Positions 1-9,660 of a stretch of DNA of 64,000 nt are shown one piece after another. The DNA is from CAZIAK01 sp964537035. Its GTDB lineage: Bacteria > Planctomycetota > B15-G4. The notes under the pieces were generated by a model. It was not told the DNA's origin. It ran no database searches and saw nothing but the letters and a program-made list of their open reading frames with translations. The stretch is taken from NCBI GenBank assembly GCA_964537035.1, contig CAZIAK010000019.1, positions 1 to 64,000 of the forward strand, given 5' to 3'. A program made the translations under genes and the position numbers. Each line of letters opens with the position of its first letter. Within the stretch, counting starts at the first letter, position 1.

Positions 1-49
1 GCATCAGCCAAATGCGGGCCCGGGGTCCGTCGATTACTCCGACAGGCTG

Positions 50-1570
50 CTAGCCGCCGAAGTACTTGCTGCGGATCCACTCCGGCTGGTGGCGATCCGG
101 GACCCGCTCCCGGCCGGACAGGTCGACCCGAGCCGGTTGCAGCTCGTCCACAGTCCAGGGGCACTCGTCGCCGCTACGTTCTTGCCAGTCCTCCAGCAGG
201 GCGCGCAGGTGGGAGAGCTTCTCGGCGTGGGCCGGGTCCGCGGCCAGATCGTTGCGTTCGTGGGGATCGGCGACGAGATCAAAGAGCAAGGTCACGTCGA
301 TCTTCGGGTAGCGGATCAGCTTCCAGCGGCCGTCGGTCACGGCGCGCTGGCTGTCGCGGTAGAGCGTGAACAGCGAGTCGCGCACCGCCGGCCGCTCGCC
401 GCGCACGACAGGCAGCAGGTCGCTGCCCTCCACGCCCTCGGGCAGCCGGGCCCCGCCGACCGCGCAGAGCGTCGGGTAGAGGTCGAGCAGGTAGGTCAGC
501 GCTTCGCTGCGTCCGCCGGCCGGCACCCCCGGTCCGCGCAGGATCAACGGGCTGCCCATGGAGTGCTCGTAGAGGTTCTGTTTGCCAAGCAGCCCGTGGC
601 TGCCCATGGCCAGACCGTGGTCCGCCGAGTAGACGACGAGCGTGTCGTCGGCCAGGCCGAGACGCTCGAGGGCCGCGAGCACGCGCCCCACCTGGGCGTC
701 GAGGTGGCTGATCAGACCGTAGTACTCGCCGAGCTGCTGGGACAGAACCGCGGGATCTCGAGGCCAAGCGGCCAGGACCTCGTCACGCAGGGTCAGCGTG
801 GCGAGGTCGAAGCACCAGGGGTACTGGGGCAGCACGTTGGGCGGCAATGGCGGCGGGTTCTCCCCGTAGTACTCGCGCCAGGCGACGGGCGGATCCCGCG
901 GGTCGTGAGGCGCCGTGAAGGCGACGTAGCAGAAGAACGGGTCGTCCGAAGGGTTCTGCGCCTGCTCGGCCAGGAAGCCGATGGCCGCGTCGCCAAAGAG
1001 TTCGCTCGAATGTCCCTCACCTGTGCGCTCGTTTTCGAACCCCGAGCGGTCGGCGATCATGTCGACCAGGGGCACGCCGAAGTGGTCGGACATGCCGCCG
1101 AACATCACCGCCCGTCCCCGCTGGAAACTGCGCCGAAAAGACTCCCGCCCGTTGTGCCACTTGCCCGTGGCGAAGGTGCGGTAGCCAGCGCCCTCGAGCA
1201 CCTCGCCCAGAGTCGTCACCCCCGCCAGGTCGTCGCGCACGTTGTGCAAAGTGCGGCCGCTCATGAGCATGGCCCGTGACGGCTGGCACACGGCGCCGTG
1301 CCGCGACCCCATGCAGTGGTTGCCCGTGAAGGCGAAGCCCTCGGCCGCCAGGGAGTCGAGATGCGGCGTCTTGATGTGCTCGTTCCCGAGGGCCGCGATC
1401 GTGTCCGGTCGCTGATCATCAGCGAAGAGGAACAGGATGTTGGGGGGCGGGTCACCGCCGCGCGCGAACGCGGTCATGGCGACCAGACAGAGCGGGACGG
1501 CCAGCCAGCGCGCTCTTCGACCAGGGGGCAAGGCGCCCCGGGCGGATCGCGGCTGCAAGATCAGATTCAT
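50..1570 (-). CDS. Secreted sulfatase (iduronate/choline-sulfatase-like)
   Basis: A 506-residue protein of the sulfatase family, predicted to hydrolyse sulfate esters, probably on exported polysaccharides. An N-terminal hydrophobic segment (about residues 22-36) after an Arg-rich stretch looks like a signal peptide or anchor. The metal site starts with FADDQRPD (residues 49-56). The formylglycine motif C-Q-P-S-R is intact at 95-99, so the enzyme should be maturable and active. ADHG with a nearby GKQ and a C-terminal WKLIRYP segment also fit the family. It is divergent from the next gene across about 226 bp. The substrate cannot be read from sequence; the iduronate-2-sulfatase-like subgroup is a guess from the AVCQPSRAMLMSGR context. 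Confidence 0.9.
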   Translation of the reverse strand: MNLILQPRSARGALPPGRRARWLAVPLCLVAMTAFARGGDPPPNILFLFADDQRPDTIAALGNEHIKTPHLDSLAAEGFAFTGNHCMGSRHGAVCQPSRAMLMSGRTLHNVRDDLAGVTTLGEVLEGAGYRTFATGKWHNGRESFRRSFQRGRAVMFGGMSDHFGVPLVDMIADRSGFENERTGEGHSSELFGDAAIGFLAEQAQNPSDDPFFCYVAFTAPHDPRDPPVAWREYYGENPPPLPPNVLPQYPWCFDLATLTLRDEVLAAWPRDPAVLSQQLGEYYGLISHLDAQVGRVLAALERLGLADDTLVVYSADHGLAMGSHGLLGKQNLYEHSMGSPLILRGPGVPAGGRSEALTYLLDLYPTLCAVGGARLPEGVEGSDLLPVVRGERPAVRDSLFTLYRDSQRAVTDGRWKLIRYPKIDVTLLFDLVADPHERNDLAADPAHAEKLSHLRALLEDWQERSGDECPWTVDELQPARVDLSGRERVPDRHQPEWIRSKYFGG

Positions 1571-1796
1571 GCCCTGGATCCTGGCACAGAAGTCGGTCCT
1601 CAGCCAAGTGCAGCGATCCCGTTGTCAATCGCTCGGTGATTCAGGCTCCGCGCCAAGGGACAGAAGCCTCCGAGAGCGAGGCCAACTACCATCGCAAACA
1701 CATGGCAGCCTTTGCGGATTCTCCGCATCGAATGGCCTCGATGGTCACGTCCCGTAGGAGCATGATGGGGCTCCTGTCCCCGACGAGGCCAGAATC

Positions 1797-3077
1797 ATGA
1801 TCGATCGGCTCCAGCTTGCCCACGCTGACGACGGCACAGACACGACAGTCACCGGAAGGACCCTCGGCAGAGGTCTGGCCGCGCTCTCGATCTCGCTGCT
1901 GGCCCTGTCCTGTAGCAGCGCTCCACCACCGCCTGAGACGGGGACCAATCTGCCACCACTCGACCCCGCCCGGCAGGAGGTTCATCTACCCGCCGCACCC
2001 GGTTGGCAGGCCAGCCTGGTGATCGACAACGGCGAAGTGGGCATCTGGACCGTCGGCACCTTGGACGCGTTCACTCTCTACGGCTGCCCGGACATCTTCG
2101 GCCTGGACGATCGCGGCCGCTGCATCTTGCTCTCGAGTTACAGCGGCAAGTGGACACCCCACTACACCGTCGAGGACGGCGCCTGGCTCGGCGCCCTGCA
2201 GCAACTCGACCTCGATCCAGCCGTGGCCGGCCGCGAGATCTACGCCGGCGGCCAACGCGGCAACTTGATCCAGATCGTGCCCCTGCGAGAGGGCGGGTTC
2301 GATGTGCGCACCATCGCGCGCTTCGCTGCCGAAGAGATCCACACGCTCGTGGGCGGCGACTTGCGGCCCGAAGGGGCCGGGGCCGAGTTGCTGGTCTTCA
2401 CTCATCGAGGCGAGACCTACCTGATGACACCCGACGGTCGCGGTGGCTTCGACGCGTCTCTTGTCGGCAACCTGAATGCACGAGTGCGCCAGGCCACGCT
2501 CTTGCCCCAAGAGGTGAACGAGCGGCCCTGGATCGCGGCAGTCTGTCGCAACGGGGAGGTCGTGCTCTTGCGTCTCGGGCCCGATGGCCTGGAGAAGCGG
2601 GTGATCCTCTCCGAGCCCATGGGCTTCGGGCGTCTGGCCCTGCGGCCCGGCACCCAGCCGGGCGAGGCGCACGTTCTCTACGTGACCCGTGACGACGGAC
2701 TGGTGCTGCGCCTGCAGGGCAGGCCCGAGGGCGGAACGTGGCAGCGCGAGATCGTGTACGCCGGTCCCCAGGGGCCGCGGGGTCTGGCCACGGGGCGCTT
2801 CGATCCCGACCCGCAGGTAGAGACCGTGGCGGTCTTCGGCTATTCGGGCAAGGTACAGCTGCTCTCGCGACCACCCGGCAGCACCTGGGAGGCGACCACC
2901 CTGTTCGTGGATCGCGACAAGGGCCACTGGCTTGCGGCCGCCGAGCTCGACGGCCGCAACGGCACCGACGAGCTGATCGCCTCGGGCTACGGCGGTCGCA
3001 TCGTGCTGCTCTCCTGCGCTCCCGGCACGGGACTCGCCGGCGTCCCCACCGACCCGGACCCGGCGCTGCGGCCCTAG
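1797..3077 (+). CDS. Putative lipoprotein, beta-propeller-like, unknown function
   Basis: A 426-residue protein that I do not recognise as a named family. A hydrophobic run (AALSISLLALSC, near residue 40) followed by Pro-rich sequence suggests a lipoprotein signal, although the lipobox (ALS-C) is weak and the start may lie a little downstream of this ATG. The body has repeated blocks such as YAGGQRGNLIQIV, GRGGF, FGYSGKVQLLS and SGYGGRIVLLS. These resemble FG-GAP/VCBS-type beta-propeller blades. It is divergent from the sulfatase and probably has its own promoter. The role is unknown; an extracytoplasmic binding protein is the simplest reading. Confidence 0.6.
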   Translation: MIDRLQLAHADDGTDTTVTGRTLGRGLAALSISLLALSCSSAPPPPETGTNLPPLDPARQEVHLPAAPGWQASLVIDNGEVGIWTVGTLDAFTLYGCPDIFGLDDRGRCILLSSYSGKWTPHYTVEDGAWLGALQQLDLDPAVAGREIYAGGQRGNLIQIVPLREGGFDVRTIARFAAEEIHTLVGGDLRPEGAGAELLVFTHRGETYLMTPDGRGGFDASLVGNLNARVRQATLLPQEVNERPWIAAVCRNGEVVLLRLGPDGLEKRVILSEPMGFGRLALRPGTQPGEAHVLYVTRDDGLVLRLQGRPEGGTWQREIVYAGPQGPRGLATGRFDPDPQVETVAVFGYSGKVQLLSRPPGSTWEATTLFVDRDKGHWLAAAELDGRNGTDELIASGYGGRIVLLSCAPGTGLAGVPTDPDPALRP

Positions 3078-3743
3078 CTCACAGCGGCAGGTGTGGTGAC
3101 GCCGGCGCACTGCGCGATCAGCCGCCGACGATGGTCGCGAGCAGACGGCTCGAACGGATCTCGATGCAGCGCCTGGGACGCCTCGCATGGGGGCGCCCGC
3201 GCTTCATGAATCCAACTCGGTGCCATCGCTCAGCTCCTCCGGAGAACGGAGCAGGCCAAGCCTTCTTTGGAAGGGAGCGAGACTCTCGGGCAGGCGTTCA
3301 GCGAGAAAACGGAAAACCACAACTTTTTCTCTCACAGAGGGCGGGAGAGGGAGAGTAGAAGTACGCCGTGTTCATCCTCCTCAAACTTCTCCTGACCCTT
3401 TTGCTGGGGCTGCCCGCTCCAGCCATTGCGGACACGGTCGGCACCTCTGCCGACCGGTGCGACGTAGCCGATCAGCCGGCCGTCGACTTGGCCGATGAAG
3501 AAGAAAAGGATGACGATCTCGCGCCCTCACCGCGGATTCACCTTCCCGCTCTGTGCCGCGCTTGCGGCGGATCGGACCTCGACGAGGCCCAGTCCCCTTG
3601 CGAGCCTCTCGGCACGACCCCGCTGGCTCGCGCTCCACCCCTGACCTGACGACCCCATTGTCCCCTTACGGGGGTTTTCACGTCATTGGCGCGTCTCCGA
3701 GGCCCTTCGCCGAGGAGCGCGCTCGGGTTCCAGGAGAAGGTCC
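3078..3743. other. Gene-poor stretch upstream of the carbon operon
   Basis: About 670 bp with no confident gene. It holds one candidate small secreted ORF (3368-3649), a purine-rich stretch just before that ORF, and a small CCCC-loop-GGGG hairpin with a T run near 3660-3678, too short to call a terminator. The last bases carry a good ribosome binding site (AGGAGAAGG) for the SulP gene. Confidence 0.4.
3368..3649 (+). CDS. Possible small secreted protein
   Basis: A GTG-started ORF of 93 residues. Its first 21 residues (FILLKLLLTLLLG then LPAPAIA-D) read as a typical cleavable signal peptide, and a purine-rich GGGAGAGGGAGAG lies upstream. The remainder is acidic (DLADEEEKDDD) with one Cys pair (CRAC) and no recognised domain. 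It sits 94 bp before the SulP gene on the same strand. It could be a chance ORF; the signal peptide is the only real support. Confidence 0.3.
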   Translation: MFILLKLLLTLLLGLPAPAIADTVGTSADRCDVADQPAVDLADEEEKDDDLAPSPRIHLPALCRACGGSDLDEAQSPCEPLGTTPLARAPPLT

Positions 3744-5324
3744 ATGTCCGCCCCCTTCAGCGGGTTCAACGCCGGAGACATCAAGTCCGGTTTTCTCGTC
3801 TTTCTTATCGCTCTGCCGCTGTGCCTCGGGATCGCCTTGGCCAGCGGGTTTCCTCCGGTCGCCGGAATCTCCACCGCCGTCATCGGCGGTGTCATCGTCT
3901 CGTTTCTCGGAAGCTCTCGGCTGACGATCAAGGGGCCAGCGGCCGGGCTCATCGTCATCGCACTCGGCGCGGTCCAAGAGCTCGGTGGCGGCGACCCCAT
4001 CGTTGGCTACAAGCGCGCCCTGGCCGTCGGCGTCGTCGCCGCGGGGATCCAGATCCTGTTTGCCCTGTTCAGGGCGGCGTCCGCCGGCATCGCCATGTCG
4101 CCAGCCGTCGTGCATGGGATGCTGGCCGCGATCGGCATCATCATCGTGTCCAAGCAGGCTCATATCGTCATGGGCGTCTCTCCGGAAGGGAGCGAGCCGC
4201 TCGAGCTGCTTGCGGAGATCCCGCACAGCATCGCCAACGCCAACCCCGAGATTCTTCTCCTTGGCGTCTTGTCGTTGTTGATCCTGTTCTTGCACCCGCT
4301 CATCCGACATCGCATCGCCCGAGCGATCCCCGCGCCTGTGATCGTGCTGGCGTTGACGGTCCCCATCGGACTCTTCTTCGACCTGGATCATCTGCACTCG
4401 TACCACCTGTTCTCGAAGGATTTCAGCGTCGGGCCGGAGTTCCTCGTCGAGCTTCCCGGGTCCATCGCGAACGCGATCGCGTTCCCCGACTTCTCCGTGA
4501 TCTTCACCGGAACATCGCTGAAGTACATCGTGATGTATGCCCTCGTCGGAACGATCGAGTCGACGCTGAGCGTCCTCGCCGTCGACACACTCGACCCGGA
4601 AAAGCGGTCGTCGAACCTCAACCGCGACCTGCTCGGCGTAGGTGTCGGAAACCTGGCCTGCGCGATGATCGGTGGACTACCGATGATCTCGGAGATCGTC
4701 CGCAGCAAGGCGAATATCGACGCAGGTGCCAAGTCGCGCTGGTCGAACTTCTTCCACGGCGCGCTCCTCCTCGTGAGCGTCGCTCTGATCCCCGGCCTCC
4801 TGCACATGATCCCGCTCGCCGCGCTCGCGGCGATGCTCGTCTATACGGGCGTGCGTCTGGCGTCCCCCAAGGAGGCGTTGCACGCCAAGGAGATCGGGCT
4901 GGATCAGTTCGCCCTGTTCATCGTGACCCTCGTGACCACGCTGGCGACTGATCTGCTGATCGGCGTCGCCGTCGGCCTGGCCCTCAAGACCGTCCTTCAT
5001 ACGTTCAGAGGCGCAAGGCTCCGCGACTTGGTGCGCACGCGCGTCGTGGAGGAACGCGAGGGCGGAGAGCTTCGCATCAAGCTGCATGGGGCCGCGGCCT
5101 TCACGAGTCTCCTCCGCGTTCGGCGGGCCCTCGAGAAGGTCGACGAATCCGTCGGCACCGTGATTCTCGACCTGTCCGACGTGGTGGTCGTCGACCACAC
5201 GTTCCTTCTTCGGGTCCGCGCCACGGCAAGCGAGTGGCCAGGAACCGAGATGAAGATCCTCGGCATCAACGAGATGGTGACGGCGTCCAGCCACCCCGAC
5301 GCATCGCGCCGGAGGCTCAAGTGA
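3744..5324 (+). CDS. SulP-family anion transporter with STAS domain (putative bicarbonate uptake)
   Basis: A 526-residue inner-membrane protein. Residues about 5-410 form the hydrophobic SulP core, starting with SGFNAGDIKSGFLVFLIALP and the conserved LTIKGPAAGL region. Residues about 425-520 look like a cytoplasmic STAS domain (VILDLSDVVVVDHTFLLRV). SulP proteins carry sulfate, bicarbonate or other anions. The neighbours here (DabA, DabB, carbonic anhydrase) make bicarbonate the likely substrate, as with BicA and SulP-carbonic anhydrase pairs. The start has a clear AGGAG site. The stop overlaps the GTG of dabA (GTGA), indicating translational coupling. Specificity is inferred from context only. 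Confidence 0.85.
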   Translation: MSAPFSGFNAGDIKSGFLVFLIALPLCLGIALASGFPPVAGISTAVIGGVIVSFLGSSRLTIKGPAAGLIVIALGAVQELGGGDPIVGYKRALAVGVVAAGIQILFALFRAASAGIAMSPAVVHGMLAAIGIIIVSKQAHIVMGVSPEGSEPLELLAEIPHSIANANPEILLLGVLSLLILFLHPLIRHRIARAIPAPVIVLALTVPIGLFFDLDHLHSYHLFSKDFSVGPEFLVELPGSIANAIAFPDFSVIFTGTSLKYIVMYALVGTIESTLSVLAVDTLDPEKRSSNLNRDLLGVGVGNLACAMIGGLPMISEIVRSKANIDAGAKSRWSNFFHGALLLVSVALIPGLLHMIPLAALAAMLVYTGVRLASPKEALHAKEIGLDQFALFIVTLVTTLATDLLIGVAVGLALKTVLHTFRGARLRDLVRTRVVEEREGGELRIKLHGAAAFTSLLRVRRALEKVDESVGTVILDLSDVVVVDHTFLLRVRATASEWPGTEMKILGINEMVTASSHPDASRRRLK

Positions 5325-8317
5325 CAACTGTCGATTCAGCTGAGCGCTCCGAGCGGTCGAGCCTGGAGTCCGCCCTGGAGCACGCCCGGCACCTGCTGCC
5401 CAGCCAGGCTCCTCTGCACGCCTTCGTCCATCACAACACGCTGCATGCGTTCGAAGATCGAACGTTTGATGACGCCGTTGTCGCTGCATCGAAGATCTAC
5501 GGCACGGAGCCCTATCAGTCGGAGCATGCCTTCGCCGAGTGCATCAGAAACGGGCGGATCCACGACACCGATCTGCGGGAAGTGATCGTCGGCGATCCCA
5601 CCGTTGGCGACGGGGAAGTCTTCCCTGGCGGTCCTGCGCGCCGAGATCTCAGGTTGTTTCGGTTGCGGCACCTGTTCGAGATTCCACGCAACTCCGCGCT
5701 CCGATGGACTCTGGACGAGACGGATGCGCTGCTGCGGTTCTGTCCCGAGGTGACGCCAGAACGCCGACGTGAGCTGCTTGCGGAGGCCCGGCTGGCCGTG
5801 GGCGTTCAGGCCGATCGATCCGAGCCCGCCCTACAGGCAGCACTTCTGGGCGATCTCTGGCGCGCGCTGGACGCAGCCGTGCCTGCCCAGGAGCAGCGGG
5901 TACCCTGCCCCCGGGTTCGCGACCGCGTGCTTGCCGCTACCGGGGTCGACACCGACGAGATCGTGCAGCCACTGCTGATCCGCCTGGCCGGGGCGTTTCT
6001 CGATCAGGGGCTGGCGTCCTGGTCGATGCCCGACCGTGAGGCGGGCTTTCTCGTCGCTTGTCGCCGACTCTACGGTCTGACGGCTGTGTGCGAGCCACAC
6101 GGTCTCGGAGGGCTCTCCGCCATCTTGAGAGAGCACGAGGCGCAATCCTGGAGTGCCGACCAAACCGTCGAGTGGGCGCTCGGCGCGATGGGAATCCCGG
6201 ACGAAGAGCGTGGTTCGGTGATCGATGCCACGCTCCTCTCGCTCCGGGGCTGGGCAGGCATGGTGCACACCTTCGAAACGCGCCCCGATCTCGCCCCGGT
6301 GGAGGCTCGCCCCGCTCGGCTGATGGACTACCTGGCAGTCCAGCTGACTCTCGACGTCGCCGCGGCTCGCAGGGCGCTCGCCAACGACGGGAATGGGTTG
6401 GAGATGTCGACCCTCGCGGACTCCGCTCCCATGGATCGGGTCGCTGAAGACTCGTTCCGGACCGAGCTGGTGTACGAGGCGTTCATTCTCAGCCAGATCG
6501 TCCCCTTCGAGATCAGCCAGCTTCTCAAACCGGACAACGCCAGGGCCTGGGTCGGTGAAGTGCGCCAGTTCAACGGTCTCGAGCGAAGGCGGCTCTTGCA
6601 TCTCGCCTACGAACGCCGCCACCGCATGGTTGTGCTGGATGGTCTGGCGGCGCACTGCCGGCTCGGGGAGCCCAGCCCCCCCGAGCCGGAGTTCCAGGCG
6701 GTCTTTTGCATCGACGATCGTGAGGAGTCCCTGCGCCGCCACCTCGAGGAGTGCGCACCGGCGGTCGAGACCTTCGGGTTCGCAGGCTTCTTCGGCGTGC
6801 CCATGGCATACCAAGGCATGGAGGACCTGCATCCGCGGCCGCTCTGCCCGGTGACCATCGTTCCACGGCACGTCGTCAGAGAGTTCCCGCTGCAGGACAC
6901 CTCAACTCGTGACTACGAGAGGGCGAATCGAGCCACAGGCCAGCGCAAGCACTTCCTGACGAGAGCGTCGCACAGCTTGTTCAGCGGCGGCATCGTGACG
7001 TCGACGATCGGCGTCGCTTCCCTCGTACCGATCATCGGCCGGTGCATGTTTCCACGCGCGTTCGAGAAGTGGACCCACCGGCTTGCCGCTCACCGCCCAG
7101 CACGCCCGCCGACCCGTCTTCAACTCGAATACTGTGCGGAGTCGAGCACCGCCAAGATGCAAGCCGGGTTCCACGTGGCCGAGATGGTCGAGATCGTCGC
7201 GAACACGCTCGAGACGATGTCGATCGGAAGCCTGTGTCCGATCGTGCTCATCGTTGGGCACGGCTCCAGCAGCTTGAACAACCCGCACGAAGCGGCCCAC
7301 GATTGCGGCGCCACCGGTGGAGGCCGGGGGGGGCCGAACGCGCGCGCGTTTGCGGCGATGGCAAACCACCCAGAGGTTCGCGCGGGCCTGTCGGCCATGG
7401 GCCAGGCGATCCCGGAGGGGACCTGGTTCGTTGGGGCGTATCACAACACGGCTGACGGAGCGGTCCTCTACTTCGACGAGGACCTGGTGCCGTCGGCTCT
7501 CACCGAGCCATTTGGCGAGGTCAAGCGCAAGATGGCGGAGGCGTCTGTGCTCGACGCGCACGAACGCTGTCGCCGATTCGAGTCCGGGCCACGGGGGTAT
7601 TCGTTGGGGCCAGCAGTGGCGCATACCGAGTCACGGTCGATCGATCTGGCTCAACCCCGACCGGAGTATGGACACGCCACCAACGCGGTCTGCATCGTCG
7701 GTCGGCGCGCCCGGACACGCGGCCTGTTCTTGGACCGTCGAGCTTTCCTTGTCTCCTACGACCCCGATCAAGACGACGACGAGGGGAGCGTCTTGACCAG
7801 GCTGCTGTTGTCTGTCGGCCCGGTTGGAGCCGGGATCAACCTCGAGTACTACTTCAGCTTCGTTGACCCCGTCGGGTACGGGTGTGGAACGAAGCTCCCG
7901 CACAACATCTCTGGGCTCTTCGGCGTGATGGACGGACACGCGTCGGACCTGCGCACCGGGCTACCCTGGCAAATGGTGGAGATCCACGAACCCGTTCGCT
8001 TGCTGACGATCGTCGAGGCGAAGAGGAGCTTGCTGGAGAAGGTCCTGGAGGAGACTCCGGCGTTGGATCGCCTCATCAGAAACGGTTGGATTCAGTTCAT
8101 CGCCTGGGATCCCGATTCCGATGCGCTGCACGTCTTCGACCAGGGCGCGTTCGAGGCACACCAGCCCGAATCGCTGCGACTGCCGGCGGCCATCCGCTCT
8201 GCCGACTACTACACCGGAACCCTCGAGCATCTGGCGCCGGCGCACATCACGGCCGCCTTCGGCACGGAGCCGATGCCTGAGACACCCCGAGCTACGGCTC
8301 TCGCGAGGACCTTCTGA
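5321..8317 (+). CDS. dabA: DabA (DUF2309) inorganic-carbon uptake subunit
   Basis: The DUF2309/DabA protein, 998 residues from the GTG that overlaps the SulP stop. This start is chosen because the protein then opens near the family's N-terminal block (LPSQAPLHAFVHHNTLHAF). DabA carries a beta-carbonic-anhydrase-like zinc site and works with the membrane subunit DabB in energy-coupled CO2 hydration, giving one-way accumulation of bicarbonate. The zinc-site residues are present with correct spacing: C463 and D465 in FCIDDRE, H647 in VGHGSSS, and C662 fifteen residues later in HDCGA. It is therefore expected to be active. The stop overlaps the start of the dabB gene (TGATG). Other names for the family are MpsB and YbcC-like. 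Confidence 0.93.
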   Translation: MTTVDSAERSERSSLESALEHARHLLPSQAPLHAFVHHNTLHAFEDRTFDDAVVAASKIYGTEPYQSEHAFAECIRNGRIHDTDLREVIVGDPTVGDGEVFPGGPARRDLRLFRLRHLFEIPRNSALRWTLDETDALLRFCPEVTPERRRELLAEARLAVGVQADRSEPALQAALLGDLWRALDAAVPAQEQRVPCPRVRDRVLAATGVDTDEIVQPLLIRLAGAFLDQGLASWSMPDREAGFLVACRRLYGLTAVCEPHGLGGLSAILREHEAQSWSADQTVEWALGAMGIPDEERGSVIDATLLSLRGWAGMVHTFETRPDLAPVEARPARLMDYLAVQLTLDVAAARRALANDGNGLEMSTLADSAPMDRVAEDSFRTELVYEAFILSQIVPFEISQLLKPDNARAWVGEVRQFNGLERRRLLHLAYERRHRMVVLDGLAAHCRLGEPSPPEPEFQAVFCIDDREESLRRHLEECAPAVETFGFAGFFGVPMAYQGMEDLHPRPLCPVTIVPRHVVREFPLQDTSTRDYERANRATGQRKHFLTRASHSLFSGGIVTSTIGVASLVPIIGRCMFPRAFEKWTHRLAAHRPARPPTRLQLEYCAESSTAKMQAGFHVAEMVEIVANTLETMSIGSLCPIVLIVGHGSSSLNNPHEAAHDCGATGGGRGGPNARAFAAMANHPEVRAGLSAMGQAIPEGTWFVGAYHNTADGAVLYFDEDLVPSALTEPFGEVKRKMAEASVLDAHERCRRFESGPRGYSLGPAVAHTESRSIDLAQPRPEYGHATNAVCIVGRRARTRGLFLDRRAFLVSYDPDQDDDEGSVLTRLLLSVGPVGAGINLEYYFSFVDPVGYGCGTKLPHNISGLFGVMDGHASDLRTGLPWQMVEIHEPVRLLTIVEAKRSLLEKVLEETPALDRLIRNGWIQFIAWDPDSDALHVFDQGAFEAHQPESLRLPAAIRSADYYTGTLEHLAPAHITAAFGTEPMPETPRATALARTF

Positions 8318-9660
8318 TGTTTCAGGCGACAATGTTGGTTCTGGTGATCGGCCTGCCCTTCTGCGCGGTATTCTTTCTGGGAGTTCCGGCGTGGTTCGGC
8401 GTGAAGATGAGCGAGGAGACGGTCGCTCGCATCGTTGGGGGGACCTTCATTCTGGTAACGCTCGCGGCGCTGGCCCTCACGGGCTGCGTGATCGTCGATG
8501 AGCACCACGCCAAGGACATCGACCTCGGGTCCTTCTATTCGGTGGGGGAGTATTCGTTCAAGTTGACCCTGGTAGGTGACGGTCTTTCCGCGACCTTTGC
8601 GGCGTTCTCCGCGATCCTCGTGGGGGTGATCGGAGTGTTCTCGCGCCGCTATCTTCATCGAGAACCGGGCTTCTTTCGCTTCTACTTCCTGCTCACTCTG
8701 TTCGGCGCGGGTGTCCTCACCGTGGTTCTCGCTGGCAACTTGGACCTCGTCTTCTTCGGCTGGGAGCTTGTCGGGGTTACCTCCGCGTTGCTCATCGCGT
8801 TCTTTCACGAGCGCAAGAAGCCGGTCGAGCACGCGCTTCGCGCGTTCTTGACCTATCGCATTTGCGATGTGGGGCTGCTCGGCGCCGCGGTCTGGCTGCA
8901 TCACAAGGCGGCTGCGACGGCCATGGTGGCGTCCCCTGATGCACCATGGATCGGCTTTGCCGCGCCCTCTTCGGAGCGCGACACGCTGTTGATCGCGTTG
9001 CTCTTGCTGTGGGCTTCGATGGGAAAAGCGGCTCAGATGCCACTGGGCGGATGGTTGCCCCGAGCGATGGAGGGCCCCACGCCATCCAGCGCGATCTTCT
9101 ACGGGGCGATCTCGATTCACCTGGGCCCCTACCTGCTTCTACGCGCCGGGCCCCTCATCGAGAGCTCTGCGGTGGCATCCGCGGCGGTGGTCGGCGTAGG
9201 CGCCCTGACCGCGATCCACGCGGCCTTGGTCGGGCGTGTTCAGACGGACATCAAGTCCTCTCTCGCCTATGCTTCGATGGCCCAGGTTGGCCTGATCTTC
9301 GTGGAGATCGGGTTGGGGTGGCGCCTCATCCCCCTGATTCACATCGTCGGGCATGCAGCGGTACGCAGCCATCAGCTCCTGCGCAGTCCGAGCCTGCTCC
9401 ACGACCATCACCAGCTCGAACAAGCCATGGGTGGAGTGCCGAGACTCGGCGGCCACCTCCAGCGCTGGATTCCGCTGAGTAGCCGGGCTCGGCTGTATCG
9501 ATACGCCCTCGAACGGGGTGGCTTCGACGCGATCCTTCGTGAGCACATCGTCGGCGGCTTCTTGTCTGTGTTCACCAAGCTCGACAACGTCGAGCGACGA
9601 GTCGCCCGAGCACTTCGCTCGGTGAGCCCACGGTCCAACACCAAAGGAGACCACTCATGA
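8317..9660 (+). CDS. dabB: DabB-like proton-translocating subunit (NuoL-type)
   Basis: A 447-residue polytopic membrane protein of the complex I antiporter-like family (NuoL/MrpA type), the expected partner of DabA. The key residues are visible: the TM5 glutamate in FFGWELVGV (E150), the TM7 lysine in ASMGKAAQMP (K237) followed by the family signature up to MEGPTPSSA, and a TM8 motif DIKSSLAYAS. It is shorter than NuoL and ends in an amphipathic tail (LSVFTKLDNVERRVARALR). By analogy it supplies proton-motive force to DabA. It is coupled to both neighbours, TGATG upstream and ATGA downstream. The assignment is secure from the order and the motifs. Confidence 0.88.
   Translation: MFQATMLVLVIGLPFCAVFFLGVPAWFGVKMSEETVARIVGGTFILVTLAALALTGCVIVDEHHAKDIDLGSFYSVGEYSFKLTLVGDGLSATFAAFSAILVGVIGVFSRRYLHREPGFFRFYFLLTLFGAGVLTVVLAGNLDLVFFGWELVGVTSALLIAFFHERKKPVEHALRAFLTYRICDVGLLGAAVWLHHKAAATAMVASPDAPWIGFAAPSSERDTLLIALLLLWASMGKAAQMPLGGWLPRAMEGPTPSSAIFYGAISIHLGPYLLLRAGPLIESSAVASAAVVGVGALTAIHAALVGRVQTDIKSSLAYASMAQVGLIFVEIGLGWRLIPLIHIVGHAAVRSHQLLRSPSLLHDHHQLEQAMGGVPRLGGHLQRWIPLSSRARLYRYALERGGFDAILREHIVGGFLSVFTKLDNVERRVARALRSVSPRSNTKGDHS

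Noticed and set aside
3658..3680. Hairpin with T run before SulP as a terminator or riboswitch end
   Set aside because: The stem is only four to five pairs and no aptamer-like structure is seen upstream.
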